From Przewalskia tangutica (taxonomy: Eukaryota; Streptophyta; Magnoliopsida; Solanales; Solanaceae), in assembly GCA_029844215.1 (NCBI GenBank), contig CM056728.1, positions 59,931,789 to 59,995,788 of the forward strand: a DNA stretch of 64,000 nucleotides. Reading direction: 5' to 3'. Position 1 is the stretch's first letter, and each line of letters starts with the position of its first letter. Shown piece by piece: positions 1 to 12,199 of the stretch. The translations under genes and the position numbers were made by a program. Below the pieces are notes generated by a model. The model was not told where the DNA came from, ran no database searches, and was given only the letters and a program-made list of their open reading frames with translations.

Positions 1-338
1 TAAAGGCCTTGTAATGATTTTCTGAAGGTGTAGTAATTTGGTTTGAAAAGAAAACGTGTTTTGATACTACGAGTATTAGTATCGTGTGGCTTTTACGTAA
101 AAAGAGATCTTTTTGAAAGAATGAAAAGTATGTAGTATTTTGGGGTTAAAACCCGGATTGTTGGCATAAAATAAAAGTACTTGGAGTTGATAAAAATTGA
201 TGAATCAGTTTACATGTTAATAAAAGTCTAAAAGTACGTTGAACTTGCCTATGCTTGTTGTGATAGCCTTTGTTGTGCAAGTGTTGTATTTCTATGCTAC
301 CGTGTCTCTCGATGGAGGGCAGGTTATCTGGTTGATTG

Positions 339-460
339 CTTGGACATACTGACGCGTTGGATGGTCCACGGGTATGCTTCCACTATGAGTGTTATCTTGT
401 TATTTCCTTTGGACATACTGACGAGATGGATGGTCCACGGGTATGCGTCCACTAGGATGG
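339..460. repeat. Two-copy direct repeat in the R0 LTR
   Basis: A unit of about 50 bases beginning tggacatactgacg and containing atggtccacgggtatg occurs at about 341 and again at about 411, a period near 70 bases. It is a member of the LTR subrepeat class that is more strongly amplified in R4, R5 and R7. Confidence 0.7.
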
Positions 461-625
461 TTCCATGGCCATGCTTATACCTAGGTAAGATGCCGGGGCA
501 TGCGGCCATAGGTGCGGGTTAAATTCCCGGGTTATGTTATTAGTCCATGGACCGCTAATCCATGAAGCTTGCCGCAGTGACGAGCGATCACGGGCTTGAT
601 TTGTACATGTTGTTACAGGCACACT

Positions 626-880
626 TTAGATACTTGTCCTGGTCATTTCTCGTGTATCGGCAGGCTCTGGTAGATAGCTTAAGATACTTGCCTCGGTCAT
701 ATCTCGTGAGACGGTAGGGCTCGCACGTTGGCTTAAGATACTTGCCTCGGTCAGTTGCGTGACTAGCTTTTGGATCTGGTAGTTGGCTTCCGTACTTGGC
801 CCTTAAAGTTTTATGACTAGTTTTTGGATCTGGTAGTTGGCTATTCTACTTGGCCCCATCGGTTTTATGACGCAGGCAGG
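626..880. repeat. Degenerate tandem subrepeats in the R0 LTR
   Basis: Three copies of a unit around gatacttgcctcggtca (near 628, 682 and 737) are followed by two copies of a unit around gactag(c/t)ttttggatctgg (near 760 and 814). The units have diverged and are not seen at this size in the other LTRs of the window. Confidence 0.65.
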
Positions 881-1531
881 ATCTAGTGTTCAGGTTCACA
901 TGTGGGTGTTGTTTTACATCATGTACTTCCGGCAGTGAGGAAGGAGTTCCACGGGCATGATTGATATTATGGACATGAGACCCATAGTTATGTGTGAGTG
1001 ATGATTTTGAGACACGCGCCCTATCTTGATATAATCGCTACTTATTGCGAAATGGTCTTTTAAAAATGATGAAATGTTATTTCATTACGATTTTCAGTTT
1101 CACATACTTGGTACTGTTATCGACCTCCTTCGGGTTGCGTTCACGCCGCAGTAGAGGTACACCGCTTGTTGATCCTCGCCATGGATCACTTCGCGTATTA
1201 GGAAGCTCCGCTTTCTCCGCAGGCTTATCTTTTGGTATGATTCCCCGAGATTGTAGGTTCTTGTACATTCTGGGTACGGCGGGCACCTTGTCCCGTCATA
1301 GTTGTTATAAAAACTCTTAGAGGTCCGTAGATCGTTGTGAGTTGGGCTTGTAAAGGATAACTGTTCGGGTTTTATATATATGCAGAAATGTGACCGTTTT
1401 GGTTAGCCTGTTTCTTATTTCATATTGTTTCATGTCTATAAGTTTTTATTTCCGCTGATTTTCTCTGATGTTTTATCATTAGGGTGCCCGGGGTAAGGCA
1501 CCAGTCGCGGGCCCGAGGTCGGGTCGTGACA

Positions 1532-2747
1532 ATACGAAACTAGTTCCATATTTAAAGTCATTCTCGGCTAGCATAAACAACAACTCAAAGTCTTTTCCAA
1601 TTCTTTTCCAATCCAAGTTCTTAGGTCTAACATGTTATATAGTCATAAACAATTTTAACAACTATAATTCCTTCTTTATATAACATGTGACGACTTAAAC
1701 TAATAATCAAATTGAATTGTAATCTCAAAGGCTAAACATGCTAGTTTCGGATTTAGGGTTCCAATAGCCAATACACTTATCAAACTTCATACTATATACC
1801 TCATGCTTGCTAATATCCATAGCTACAACAATAAGTAATCCTTAATTGCTAAAACAACAAGATTTTTACCTTTACAAGACCTTATAATATCCAAGATTCA
1901 AAGTCGCTCCTTAGCAATTCTTAGCTCCTTTCCTTATGTTCCAATCCACTCCAAGCACTCCTTAGAAGCTCCTGAAGAACTCCTCTTCAAGTTCCATCTT
2001 CAAAGTTGAAGAACACCTTAGGGTTTCACCTTGCGACTAACGTAAAAACGTAGTTTTTTCGAGATCTTTCTATTGAGATATCCTTACAATACCCCTAGGA
2101 ACCTTGGGTTAAAGTCTTGTGAATAATGAACCACAAATGAAATTTTTTCTCCTTCATTATTTCACAAAGCCGAGAGCTCCATTGCTAGCTCCTTAAGTTT
2201 CTCCAATTTTTTCTAAGTGTGAAGACTTGTCTTGCACTAGTGTGGCTATATAACAACGTGGAGGGTCAAGATTAGAACAATTGGGTGGCTTGGATGCATT
2301 TCATTAAAGGTCAAGCCAAGTGGATCTTGACTTAGTCAACTATCTCAAGCTCTTAGCTTGCAAGACTTTGGTCATCTATACTTTGGTCAAATGACCAATT
2401 TGCCCTTGGAAAATTCGAACAAGCCTAAGTAGGGGGTGACACGTGTCGCCCTCCCATTCGTCCATAGAATTTTGTAACCCTCGTGGGCCCTACAAAACGT
2501 AAAATTTCTCGGGTGGGCCCTATGTGACCAAATCTGTAAAAAAAATACATTTCCATAATGTTAATAAGTTCCATAATCCTCAAACAATGCCTTTTGAGAA
2601 TCTAATTCTCATCAACGAACATTTCTCCTTTCCGACGTTCGGAAGATTTTCCGTTGGAAAAACAATTCTTCCTTTCGTACCAATTTTCAAGTCTTGTGTT
2701 CTTGCGTCTATTCTCTTATTCATGTCCTGGAATTACGGGGTGTAACA
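1532..2747 (-). mobile_element. R1 (family A): 3' LTR, cut by R0
   Basis: On the minus strand this opens with TGTTACACCCCGTAATTCC at 2747. It aligns along its whole length with 27217-28431 (the other R1 LTR) and, in the opposite orientation, with 31604-32815 (R4). Only the first 1.2 kb of a roughly 4-kb LTR is present, because R0 is inserted at 1531/1532. The remainder lies left of the window. Confidence 0.88.
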
Positions 2748-2784
2748 TTCTTCCCCCCTTAGAAACATTCGTCCTCGAATGTTC
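2748..2784 (-). promoter_or_regulatory. R1 polypurine tract and adjacent inverted repeat
   Basis: Read on the minus strand, a purine run (complement of ttcttccccccttag) abuts the LTR start and would prime plus-strand DNA synthesis. Just upstream is an inverted repeat with arms GAACATTCG and CGAATGTTTC around a loop of a few bases (2762-2784). Confidence 0.75.
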
Positions 2785-3199
2785 TTTCGGAGTCCAATCT
2801 AATTAGATAGCGACATAGTCTCCTTTTTCTACACCCTTCGTACAACATATGCCACCCACGGCCACATATAAATACTCATACTAAAACGTTAACCTTGGCA
2901 CTCACGAAGCCAACTAGTCCATACTCATAATGACCTCAAAGTATGTCGTAATCATCTCTACTAGGTCTACTAGGTCCGACGATCAGATCATCACCGGCAA
3001 ATCTCATATACCCGCCGCCTACCACCCCAAACACTCACGGGTGTAGTTACCTCGAAAGGTTCTTATGGATTCAGGCTCTATTCCTTTACACTTGGTTGCT
3101 ATCTTTCTTACTGGTCATACTCTTTCCGTACTTCCAATTCATACTAGCATACATACATAACTTACATACCGATTCTGGCCTCCGATCCTTGGAGTTTAC

Positions 3200-3420
3200 T
3201 AAATCGAACAATATAAGGCCATTTCCGGCTCTCACGACCTTGTTCCGGTGGAACGCGTCCACGAACTCGTACAACGACTAACTAAGCTTGAGCCTTACAC
3301 CCCCGTGACCCTGTCACATAGCGGGACTACCTCCAACTGACCCCATTCCATTCCGGGCTACGAGTTGACCCGCAACAGTCCACAACCCGATCCATTGTCG
3401 CACTTAACTCTTACCCTTAG
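3200..3420 (-). other. Conserved internal block shared by non-autonomous elements (R1 copy)
   Basis: This segment matches blocks in R2 (about 21580-21790), R3 (about 11670-11870), R4 (about 36340-36545), R5 (about 60500-60740) and R7 (about 56640-56890). The best-kept parts, read in the element's sense, are GTCACGAGGGTG, GGCCCAAGT and TACGAGTTCGTGGA. It is absent from the pol-carrying R6. I cannot assign a function. Confidence 0.7.
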
Positions 3421-4162
3421 TCTGAATAAAATCTTATTGCCCGAGAAGGCCTTATATACCTAAGGTCTCGGCGATTATCAATATTCTTAGGCTCGCAATT
3501 TCCATGCTCCAAGCCTACCTTACAGCCCTCAGAACTGTACAATTACTTCTCATAATACCATAATCGTGTCGTCTTGATCACAACAACCATTACTTACTCC
3601 ATACGGACCTCATCCGTACAATTCTCTTAAGCCTACCATGTATCTTAATCTATTAACATGGAATTCCGTTAGGTTCCTTAACATGGCTTCTTAAGGGTTC
3701 ATCACCCTATCAGACAGCTCGTCATTTCCCAATTATCTCAAAATAAAACATAAGACCTTGGCGAGAATTCATTAATTGTTTCATACCTTCCCGGTATCTA
3801 TCTAGTCCTTACCAATTCCTGGTAATCTAAAATAATTCTAGGCAACCCATAAATGACCCTCATACATAACTCCGTATAGATGTATGTCAATAAACCAACT
3901 ATACTACAATCATTACCAACCTGTATACGCAATCCACATAGTCCTTCCTGGGTCACTGTTGTCTTTCTCATAGCTGCAACCAACATAACTTGTTAGGGAG
4001 AGACGACCCTAAAACACAACTCTATCGCACGATCTCAGAGTGAGAAGAATGGAAACCAATCCTAAATGTCCTGCAGCCTCCTGATTATAGATGTGGTGTA
4101 CAACACACCGATAATCAAGACTCTACTAGACACGGTCTATAGACACTTTCCGAGGACTAACT

Positions 4163-4174
4163 GCTCTGATACCA
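4163..4174 (-). promoter_or_regulatory. R1 primer-binding site, initiator-Met tRNA type
   Basis: The minus strand reads TGGTATCAGAGC four bases from the LTR edge, the usual complement of the 3' end of plant initiator-Met tRNA. This copy is intact, as is that of R2. The other five elements lack one base here. Confidence 0.9.
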
Positions 4175-4909
4175 CTTTTGTCACGACCAATTCTCAAGAC
4201 GCGACTGGTGCCCTACCTGGGCACCCTTACAGGTATACATCAGAGATAATCAGCGGAACATACATGAAACTTATAAAATAAATCAACAGAATTAAAATCA
4301 ACAGGTTAACCGATAAGGCTACCTCCCTGGACATATAAATATATAACCGAAGCAGTTGCCTCCTTTCCTTTACAAACTGACCCACAATATGTGACTACAA
4401 ACCTCTAAGATTTTTGGACAAATACTATGACGGGACAAGGCCCCGCCGTACCCCTGAATATACCTAGCCATAATGACAAGCTCCGGAACATGGGAGCCAT
4501 CTCAAAATGCTGAACCAGGATCCTAAGCCCGCGGATCCACAACTGTGTACCTAAACCTGCGGACATGAACGCAGCCCCTGATGGGGTCGATAACAAAAAT
4601 TTAATATGGAACGGAAATAAGGTACAGTAACAAATCATAACTGTACAAAAGAATGACAAGGGCAAGTATAAAAAGTAAATACTAGATCTTACCATGTCAT
4701 TACAACTCATGAACTTAATCGTACATCATTATCTTTTTCCATTTTTCAATAAGAGTTATAGTCAAATTCTTACGTACATACTTAGGAGAAATCATTAAGT
4801 TCATAACCATAACTTACTTATCTTGCATAACATAATCCGGCCCTTTCTGGAGGGACGCCTATACTGCCCGGCCCATTCTGGGACGCGATAAAGTCACATA
4901 AGTCTGCCC

Positions 4910-4975
4910 ATAAAGGTATACTGCCCGTAAAGGTATACTGCCCATAAAGGTATACTGTCCGTAAAGGTATACTAT
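4910..4975. repeat. Four-copy tandem repeat of about 17 bases
   Basis: The unit (c/g)taaaggtatactg(c/t)c(c) occurs four times back to back in the R1 LTR. It is not amplified at the matching position of R4. Confidence 0.85.
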
Positions 4976-5034
4976 ATAAAAATAGGAAGCTTATGATCAA
5001 GTTAGGGTCACCTGCCCATAGTATCATTTAGCAA

Positions 5035-5270
5035 TCCTACTCCTGGGACTATTTCACCCGCATAAGTCCTGTGGACCCGCAATGAGGTAACTTCCTCGCA
5101 TAGGATGTATCCGCCCGCATAGGTCGTATGGACCCGCATGAGGTATTCCTCGCATAGCACTATTTCACCCGCACAGGACTATTTCACCCGCTTAGGCCCG
5201 ACGGGCCCGCAATGAGCAAATACGCCATACTCGCATCATGGGTAGCAAATCCATGGAGAGGTATAATGTC
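5035..5270. repeat. LTR subrepeats of the 'cgcatgaggtattcctcgcat' class (R1)
   Basis: Degenerate direct repeats are built from cccgcataggtc, ggacccgcatgaggt, attcctcgcatag and actatttcacccgc. The same class is found at about 7905-8110, 14005-14225, 17865-18080, 24305-24535, 40700-40910 and 48440-48615, so it marks one position in LTRs of families A, B, C and D. Confidence 0.75.
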
Positions 5271-5356
5271 TTGGGGGTTTACCCCGCAATTATACTCAGA
5301 ATGTATAACGTCTTGGGGGTGTAGCCCGCATTTATACTCATAACACTAGAACCAAA

Positions 5357-5463
5357 GGCTATCATACATAACATAAGCACCACCGGCTTATCATACATAA
5401 CATAAGCGCTACCGGCTTATCATACATAACATAAGCACTACCGGCTTATCATACATAATATAA
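5357..5463. repeat. Tandem repeat of about 30 bases ('ccggcttatcatacataa')
   Basis: Between three and four units of ctaccggcttatcatacataacataagca lie head to tail. The reverse complement of the same unit is repeated in both R6 LTRs (about 40560-40640 and 48285-48365), showing shared ancestry of this LTR part between families A and D. Confidence 0.85.
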
Positions 5464-6238
5464 GAAGGTTAAGAAATCCCCTAACTCCTTATTAACCTTA
5501 TTTATAAACACCCCCATTTTAGTTTACTTAAGGCACTAACATGTCATTATAAAATCCGGGAATTAATCCCAAAGTACTACGTACTTCTATTCTTTTAAAA
5601 TGACTCTTTTTCATATAAAACTTCCAAGATACTAATAACCGTAGTATCAAGTCATATCTACTTTTCAAGACAAGTCACAATACCTTTTAGAAATACATTT
5701 ATAGGATTCTAAATCAAGTGACTTCTTTCCTTAAAACCTTAAGCAATTGGTACCTTTAAAACAATTTGCCCTTCTTTATTTCAAGTCATTTCTTTGCTTA
5801 CATTACTGGAGAAAACCATTCTTTTAATCTTTCATAAAGTTGTTATAACCAACTTCCCATAAAGCCGTTATAACTCTTTATGTCTTAGACAAATTCATTC
5901 CTTTTATAACCAAGAGACTTATACTTTCAAATCAAATTACATAGCTTTCAAAATACTTCAAGTCTCTTAACTTTTAAGAAAACAAGTTTCTTAACTTAGA
6001 CTATCAAGTCTCTTTAACTTAGTGTATCAAGAAGTCAATACTTTCCAAATCAAGTATTCTATACTTTTTAAATCAAGTCATTTCTTCCTTTAAGAATCAA
6101 GTCCCATAACTTGAAAAATCAAGTCTCTTAACCTTTTAAGAATTTAAGGTTCATAGTCTTAAAACCTCATACGTAAACTCTTTAAATTAAGTAACATACA
6201 CTTTTATGCGTGTGAATAGGTTATACTAGTTTATAACG

Positions 6239-6382
6239 ATCTTATTAAATCATCCATGATCTAGAAAATGTAATACAATTTTGTCTTATCTTAGCTTCTA
6301 TGCAGATGGAGGATTCTACTCATTTTAATTTAATTGATTGCCGATACATTTTCTTTTATTAACGCTGCAGTGGCTTGTTCGA
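6239..6382. repeat. MITE-like inverted-repeat block in the R1 LTR
   Basis: This block of about 145 bases is bounded by imperfect inverted repeats, with GAAAATGTAA on the left and TACATTTTC on the right, and contains gtcttatcttagcttctatgcagatgga. Near copies occur in R3 (twice), R4, R5 and R7 (twice) at matching LTR positions, but not in the R2 LTRs. Confidence 0.65.
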
Positions 6383-6597
6383 TACTTATTCTCATTCGCA
6401 GTAACTTAGCAAAGTCAACTTGACTCCAAATACTTCCTAACGACTCTTACCAACATCCCCCATAAGACTTGGTAAGGACTTAGGATAACTTAGACGTATC
6501 TTTTACATAGAGTAAATCAACATACATACCTCTTAACTTCTAAGAGTAGAAGGAATCATGAAATAGTACCACATGTATACTTCATACATAGAGTCTT

Positions 6598-7060
6598 TGT
6601 CACGACCCGATCTCGGGCCCGCGACTGGTGCCTTACCCCGGACACCCTAGTTATACAACATCAGAGAAAATCAGCGGAAATAAAAACTCATAAAAGATAA
6701 ACAGTGAAATAAGAAAACAGGCTAACCAAAACGGTTACCTTTATGTATATATAAATAAAACCTTGAACAGTTACATCCCTTTTACAAACCCTGCCCACAA
6801 CAGTACTACAGACCTCTAAGAATGTTATAACAACAACGACGGGACAAGGCCCCGCCATACCCCTGAATGTAAGTACCTACAACGACAGGGGACTATATAC
6901 CAAAGATAAGCCTCCGGAGAAACGGAGCTTCCCAAAACGCTGAACTGTGATCCTATGAGCGAGGATCAACAACTGGTGTACCTCTACCTGCGGCATGAAC
7001 GCAGCCCCAAGGAGGTCGCACAACAGTACCAAGTATGTGAAATCAAAATATCAGAATGAA
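6598..7060 (-). mobile_element. R2 (family B) 3' LTR, segment 1
   Basis: The minus-strand element R2 starts here with tgtcacgacccgatctcggg. It is interrupted by R3 at 7060/7061 and resumes at 17469. Bases 6593-6597 (gtctt) and 26847-26851 (gtcat) form the R2 target duplication with one mismatch. Confidence 0.88.
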
Positions 7061-8667
7061 TGTCACGACTGTTCGGCCCGTGATCGTGCCTTACCTGCAC
7101 CCTAGTGATACAACATCAGAGTAATCAGCGGAACATAAAACACATACATGAAACAAATGAAGTACAAACAAGAACTGAGGAAAACTTGCCTTTCAAAGAT
7201 ATATATAAATAACAACTTTTTCAACATGAGCAGCTTTAATCTTTTTACAAACCCCGCCACAACAAGATTACTGCACTTAAGAAATGATACGACAATAATG
7301 GCGGGAGGCCCCGCCATACCACGAATGTAAACACCTACAACAACAGGACTATACCATCGATAAGCCTCCGAGAAACGGAGCTTTCCCAAACGCCGAATCG
7401 TGACCCTAAGAGCGAGGATCAATGATCGGTGTACCTTTACTCGCAGATGAACGCAGCCGGGCGAGGTCGATAACAGTACCAAGTATGTGAAATCAAAATA
7501 ACTCATCGTAAATGAAATCATAGTAGTCTATACAAAGCAGAGACATGTATGATAACCAAATTACGCTCACCATAAATAAGCAAATATGCCAAGTCGTGAC
7601 TCACGCCTCAAGTCATCACTCAAATTTAACAATGGGTCTCACGCCCACAACATCAATCGTGCTGTGGAATACCTTCCTCACCGCCAGCTTTATGATATAC
7701 AAGCACCAAGGAATACATGAACACGGGTCCCACTGTGTCCTAATAAAACAAGACAGGTAAGTACGAAGGCATAGCCGACTATTAACACCTAGCACCAACA
7801 AGGTCATAAATCGTGTCATGATATCTGCTCTGCATCACATGATAAAAGCCGGTCACTCGCCTCGCAGATCAAATGCGCGCCTAGCCCCGAACTTTCCGAC
7901 TCCGCATAGGCCAACCTCATAGGCCCGCATGAGGTATAACCCCGCATCGAGGGTAGCTACTCCCCGCATCGCCCCGACTCGCAGTCGCACGCCACAAAGA
8001 CCGCATGACCACAAGGGCCGTAAACTAACACGAACTCCGTAGTTCCGCATGGATCCCCGACCCGCATGAGGTATTCTCGAATCATGGTCCTGCATCACCG
8101 AGTCTACCCCGCGTCGGAGGGCGCCTTAACCTCCGGACACAAGTCAAGGTGAGTGGTACAATACCAACATAACGGCTGATAGTCAAACAACTTTAAGCGC
8201 AGTCGAGGGGAAAACCCCTTTACACTAATATCACAAGATACTAACACACGTAGCATCCTAACATGTTTACTTATCAAATCAACAAGAAAGTATTACAAGG
8301 CTATCACAAACCAATACAATCAAGTTATTCACACAAGGTACTTTCTATTAACAAGTTCGTATCTACCCCCAAAGTACATCACACATTAAATCTTTACAAG
8401 ATCTGCTTTTTCACATAAGTCACACAATACGTAGTATAAAATAGAGTGATCGTTCTTTTAAGAAAACCAAAACTCTTACCTTTGTAAAATCAAGTAACAA
8501 CATTATTTTCCAAACGTCCAAGTTTGCCTAATTTCAAATGTTCACGCTTCTTATTTTAGAAAGGTTTCGTAGTTCACAGTCTTATTCATTTAAGAATATA
8601 ATTCTCTTTTAAACAATCGGAGAAACATAAGCCTTATATGTGAGTAGGATATTCTTGTTTATAACAA

Positions 8668-8810
8668 TCTTATTACAGCAGCCATGATCTAGGAAATATC
8701 ATTTTGTCTCATCTTAGCTTCTATGCAGATGGAAGTTTCTAGTGGTTTTAATAATACTTAATTTATTCAATACATTTTCCTTTATTAACGCTGCAGTGGT
8801 TGGTCGAGAC
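8668..8810. repeat. MITE-like inverted-repeat block in the R3 3' LTR
   Basis: This is the same block as at 6239-6382, with gatctaggaaatatc on the left side and tacattttcctttattaacgc on the right side. The left arm is less well preserved here. Confidence 0.6.
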
Positions 8811-10100
8811 ACATTTACGATTTCCAAATCAAGAAACATTATCCCTTTTAAAATCAAGTACTCATTACTCACGAATGAGGTTTCACACAAAATTCATATA
8901 ATTCATTTAAGTTAAGTCTCTTATCTTACAAGATCAAGTCTCTTAACTTCTAAAATAAATAAATCATTCGTTTTATCTCTCTTAGCCGTTATACCTAACT
9001 TCCCATAAAGCTAGTATAACTCTTAAGCTTTAAAACCAAGTATTACTCTTCTTTAAAAACAGCTTTAATTCTCTTGAACTACTTCAAGATTATTATTATT
9101 CGCTTAAGTCAAAAGACATTGCCGCATAACCACGTTCAATTAACACACGACGCCTACCGTACTACATAGTTATACACACATCATGCTAGAAGAGATAGGA
9201 AGAGGTTCACATACCTCGCGACGATTATCGACTATTAGCAAATCGCTTCCACGCCATAACCCGCTTTGGTTCACCTTCTTAAGTAGCACATGCTACTGCA
9301 GAACATTCAACCTATACAGTTATACAAGTCTATCAAAGTCTAGACTACTCGGTAGAATAAATCTAGATGCAAGATCCTACGGAAATGGGCAGCCTCTTCC
9401 CTACCCACAACTACACAAGTCTACTTTAATACGCCCCACGTAATTACGCTCAGCTTCTTAACTTTAAATTCAGGCTTAAGTCCAAGGACATTGCCACAAC
9501 ATTAAGTTCAGTACTATATATAGTATACTTCAACTATATATTCTAACATCATGTAATTTCCAATTACAATAGAGGGACAAGATAATTACCTCGATAAGCC
9601 CATAATTATCCAAGTTAAAATGTCGATCCTGGGCAACGTTTAGCTCCAACTCCGAGCGCTCCAACCCGCTCTAAACCACCCTTATAAGTTCTAACCAACT
9701 TCTACACAATACTCCAACGGACTATGGAGATTTTCCTTAGGGTTTCGGTTTTGACTGACGGGAAGTATAATAGTATTTCGGCTTTTCAGATAGTATAACC
9801 TTAGAATACAACAAGGTATACGGCTAAGGTAATTTGGGCATTATAACAATACTTTTGAGAGTATTTCTACACCACAAAGGGGGGTATTATACGAAAGAAA
9901 CAAGGCTAGGGGGGTACCCCACGGCTAGCACCACTAGGAGGGGGGGTGAAGTCTCGGCCACAAGGCCACACAAGGGGGAGGGGCTCTCGGCCAAGGGGGG
10001 AGGGGGATGGTGTTGGACGAGAACACCTCTAAGAGAGGGGGAGGGTTTTAACACTTAGAGATTTGTGGAAAGGATGAAGAATTCATCAAAGGGAGAGGGG

Positions 10101-10109
10101 TATTTATAG
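10101..10109 (-). promoter_or_regulatory. TATA-like box of the R3 3' LTR
   Basis: The minus strand reads CTATAAATA followed by a C-rich stretch. The same motif is at the equivalent place in the other R3 LTR (17060-17068) and in both R7 LTRs. Confidence 0.6.
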
Positions 10110-10499
10110 GTCAAGTGAAGGCCAACCAATGGCCAAGATCTTGCCAAGTGCAAGGCAGTGTAGGCCAAGATCCACCCAAGTGTCCTGACCAACTAACACA
10201 CAAAATATCCTACCAACTCCCTTGACCAACAAGGCCAATTGGCCCACCCTCCCTTTACCGCCCATTCACGCCGCCAATGAGAGGTGCCAAGTGGCGCCTC
10301 TTGTTGGCCCAACACGCTTCGCCTCTGGAAAAATCCGTAAAAATTAAAAATGACATAGCCTAAATTCCCTACGAAAGTCGTGGAAACGCTTTAAAAACGA
10401 CTCTAATCGTGTTGTGCACAAAAGTAAATCGCCAAGCCTATTCTCAAGTTCAAATTTTCTACGCACGCCCCACGCATACTCCGGAAATACGGTATAACA

Positions 10500-10533
10500 T
10501 TCTCCTCCTTAGAAACATTCGTCCCGAATATTC
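10500..10533 (-). promoter_or_regulatory. R3 polypurine tract and inverted repeat
   Basis: The complement of ttctcctcctt is the purine tract next to the LTR. The inverted repeat with arms close to GAATATTCG and CGAATGTTTC is at 10512-10533. Confidence 0.7.
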
Positions 10534-10839
10534 CTTCTAAGTCTCATAACGAACGCGCCAAGATAGTCTTCACTACTACACTTACGAACAATCCCGCCAC
10601 ACCGCCACGTAAACACTGCGTAACTACTTACATCAAAGTCCACGAGGAAACACCTCTAATCATCACCACAAAACACTTCTCACCGGGTCTAAAATATACT
10701 TCCTTCGCAGACCTTCTCTTTACAAAAGAAATGATCACATCTATGCTCGCCATACATGCTCGCTTCTCTCTTTACTCGTAGATACCACTTTGTCACTTTG
10801 CTCGAGGCATTAACCTTCTCAGCGACCCAACAAATGGTA

Positions 10840-11560
10840 CCACTTTTGTCACTTTGTCGTGAGCCTTGCTCCGACGACTAACAAATGGTACCGGCCGCCA
10901 TGATCCCCGAGGATGTCGTACACTCGAACTCTTACCACATTCGACATCGTCGCTTCAAAACTTGGGGTTACTATCCCTAACGTGGTCATCATTAATCGGG
11001 ATACTCTCGATGGATCTCCTGCATTTTCCGAACATAACAATACGAAGATCGGACGCACCGCCTCCTACGCTCGGACGGCAAATGCTAACATATAGGCAAC
11101 CCGCCTATTCTCATGAACTCAAAAGGCCCAAAGTAACTCGCTAAGTTTCTCGCTTTCCAAAGCTCGCCACACCGTCCGGTGGTATTTTCAAGAAGACCGA
11201 CCATCAACTCAACTCTAAGCGTCGCCGCCGATTATCCGCACGATTCCTCCGAGCCGCCGTAACTTCTTCTAGACAAGCTTCACTATCCACACCTGCCGGA
11301 ACAAGCTCGAACTAATCGTCAACCTTGCCAACATCGAACCAATCGACCGAACTTTACACTTCCGCCCTACAAGGCTTCAAAAGGTGACATCCGAACACCG
11401 AAATGGTAGCTTAAACACTCCTCCACTGAGACAACAATCCTACGACTATCCTCAAATTCAAGCACCGCCCGAGGGCGAACGCGATTCTCGAGACTCACTG
11501 AGTTCTTAACCCCGCCGTAAAACTTCCAGAAACAAAAACAGCCGTAACCTGGGCTCCACT
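10840..11560 (-). pseudogene. R3 integrase C-terminal remnant
   Basis: This is a heavily decayed fragment of the pol integrase C-terminal region. It aligns at nucleotide level with 20815-21535 of R2, where the protein is easier to read. Visible pieces on the minus strand are GDPSRVSRL near 10995-11025, after the barrel-like domain, and the region around 11340-11380 corresponding to the R2 stretch ending WFDVGK. No frame is open for more than about 95 codons. Both catalytic aspartates and the N-terminal zinc finger of integrase are missing, as are RT, RNase H and protease. This cannot encode a working enzyme. Confidence 0.6.
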
Positions 11561-11669
11561 GTCTGCCATAAGGTGAAGGTAGGCACCTCGTGCAGCCTTA
11601 CAACCTTTCTGATAAATCAACACTGCTGAGTGAACGGTCCCGACCGAAGAACACGATGGGCTGCGCCCC

Positions 11670-11870
11670 ATCGCCCAACCATCGGTCGAACGCATCCACG
11701 AACTCAGACGCTGGTCAACTAAACTGGGCCTAACACCCTCGTGACTGCTACAAGGCGGGACCACCACAACTGCATTCACCACCAAACATGCCGCGGGTTG
11801 CCCCGCAACGTGGCCTCAACCCGACCCGGCAACGCGCAAAAATGCTAGCTCCACGAAGGAAAACTCTCAC
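11670..11870 (-). other. Conserved internal block (R3 copy)
   Basis: This corresponds to the block described for R1. cgaacgcatccacgaactc is at about 11689-11707, and the motifs for GGCCCAAGT and CACGAGGGTG follow, read as their complements on the plus strand. Confidence 0.7.
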
Positions 11871-12199
11871 TAATCACGTTACGAAAACCTAGCGGTCTTC
11901 TTAGCTCAACTACCCCCTTTCATTCCACACTACTTAGGGACCTATCCTAAACATAGCTCACATGCACTATGCACTTCCGATACGATCAAACATAACACTA
12001 CACCTTTCTCGAGATGGCCTCACCTCTAAGGTCTCTACGTATAAAACTCTAAGGCTCACACCTTCTCTATCCCCCAAATCTTACTTGGTTAACTAACCAA
12101 GATTTCTAATCACAATATTAACACACTGCTATCAAAACATAGCACTTATGATATACCCATCTTATCACACATACTGAACTCTAGAGGGTTAAGGATATG

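Larger units (their letters stand above)
1..1531 (+). mobile_element. R0: 3' end of a family B LTR, truncated by window start
   Basis: This is the right-hand part of a plus-strand Ty3/gypsy LTR. It ends in the conserved stretch around 1490-1531 that finishes GGGTCGTGACA. The reverse complement of the same end opens the R2 LTR at 23462 and the R5 LTR at 37400, so I assign it to family B. Directly after 1531 the sequence becomes family A LTR (atacgaaactag), which is continuous in the copy near 27215. R0 therefore inserted into R1, and ATACG is the probable target duplication, with its other copy outside the window. Whether this is a 3' LTR or a solo LTR cannot be told from here. It contains no credible gene. 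Confidence 0.85.
2748..4178 (-). mobile_element. R1 internal region, non-coding (non-autonomous element)
   Basis: The 1.43 kb between the polypurine-tract side (2748) and the primer-binding site (4163-4174) should hold gag-pol. I find no gag, zinc knuckle, protease, RT or integrase motif in any frame. The plus-strand relative R4 has the same arrangement with 1.25 kb, so the missing genes are an inherited state of family A and not a local deletion. The region carries the conserved block described separately (about 3200-3420). Long LTRs with a short non-coding interior fit a LARD-type non-autonomous retrotransposon that would be mobilised in trans. Confidence 0.8.
4179..6597 (-). mobile_element. 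R1 5' LTR, segment 1 (3' part of the LTR)
   Basis: The LTR edge (tgtcacgac on the plus strand) follows the primer site. The LTR is interrupted by R2 at 6597/6598 and resumes at 26847. The two segments together make 4004 bases, against 3988 for the complete R4 LTR. It contains three tandem arrays (listed separately) and the 150-base inverted-repeat block near 6239-6382. Confidence 0.88.
7061..10499 (-). mobile_element. R3 (family C) 3' LTR
   Basis: This complete LTR of 3439 bases runs from tgtcacgac to the minus-strand start TGTTATACC at 10499. The left target duplication ATGAA (7056-7060) is matched exactly at 17469-17473. On the minus strand a TATA-like CTATAAATA lies at 10101-10109, followed by G/C-rich leader sequence. 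LTR subrepeats lie at about 7905-8110 and the inverted-repeat block at about 8668-8810. Reading frames within the LTR (for example 7102-7521) are not supported as genes. Confidence 0.9.

Noticed and set aside
7102..7521. 139-codon minus-strand frame repeated at 13196-13597
   Set aside because: It sits in the terminal LTR part of R3. The frame is shifted between copies by indels, so DNA and not protein is conserved.
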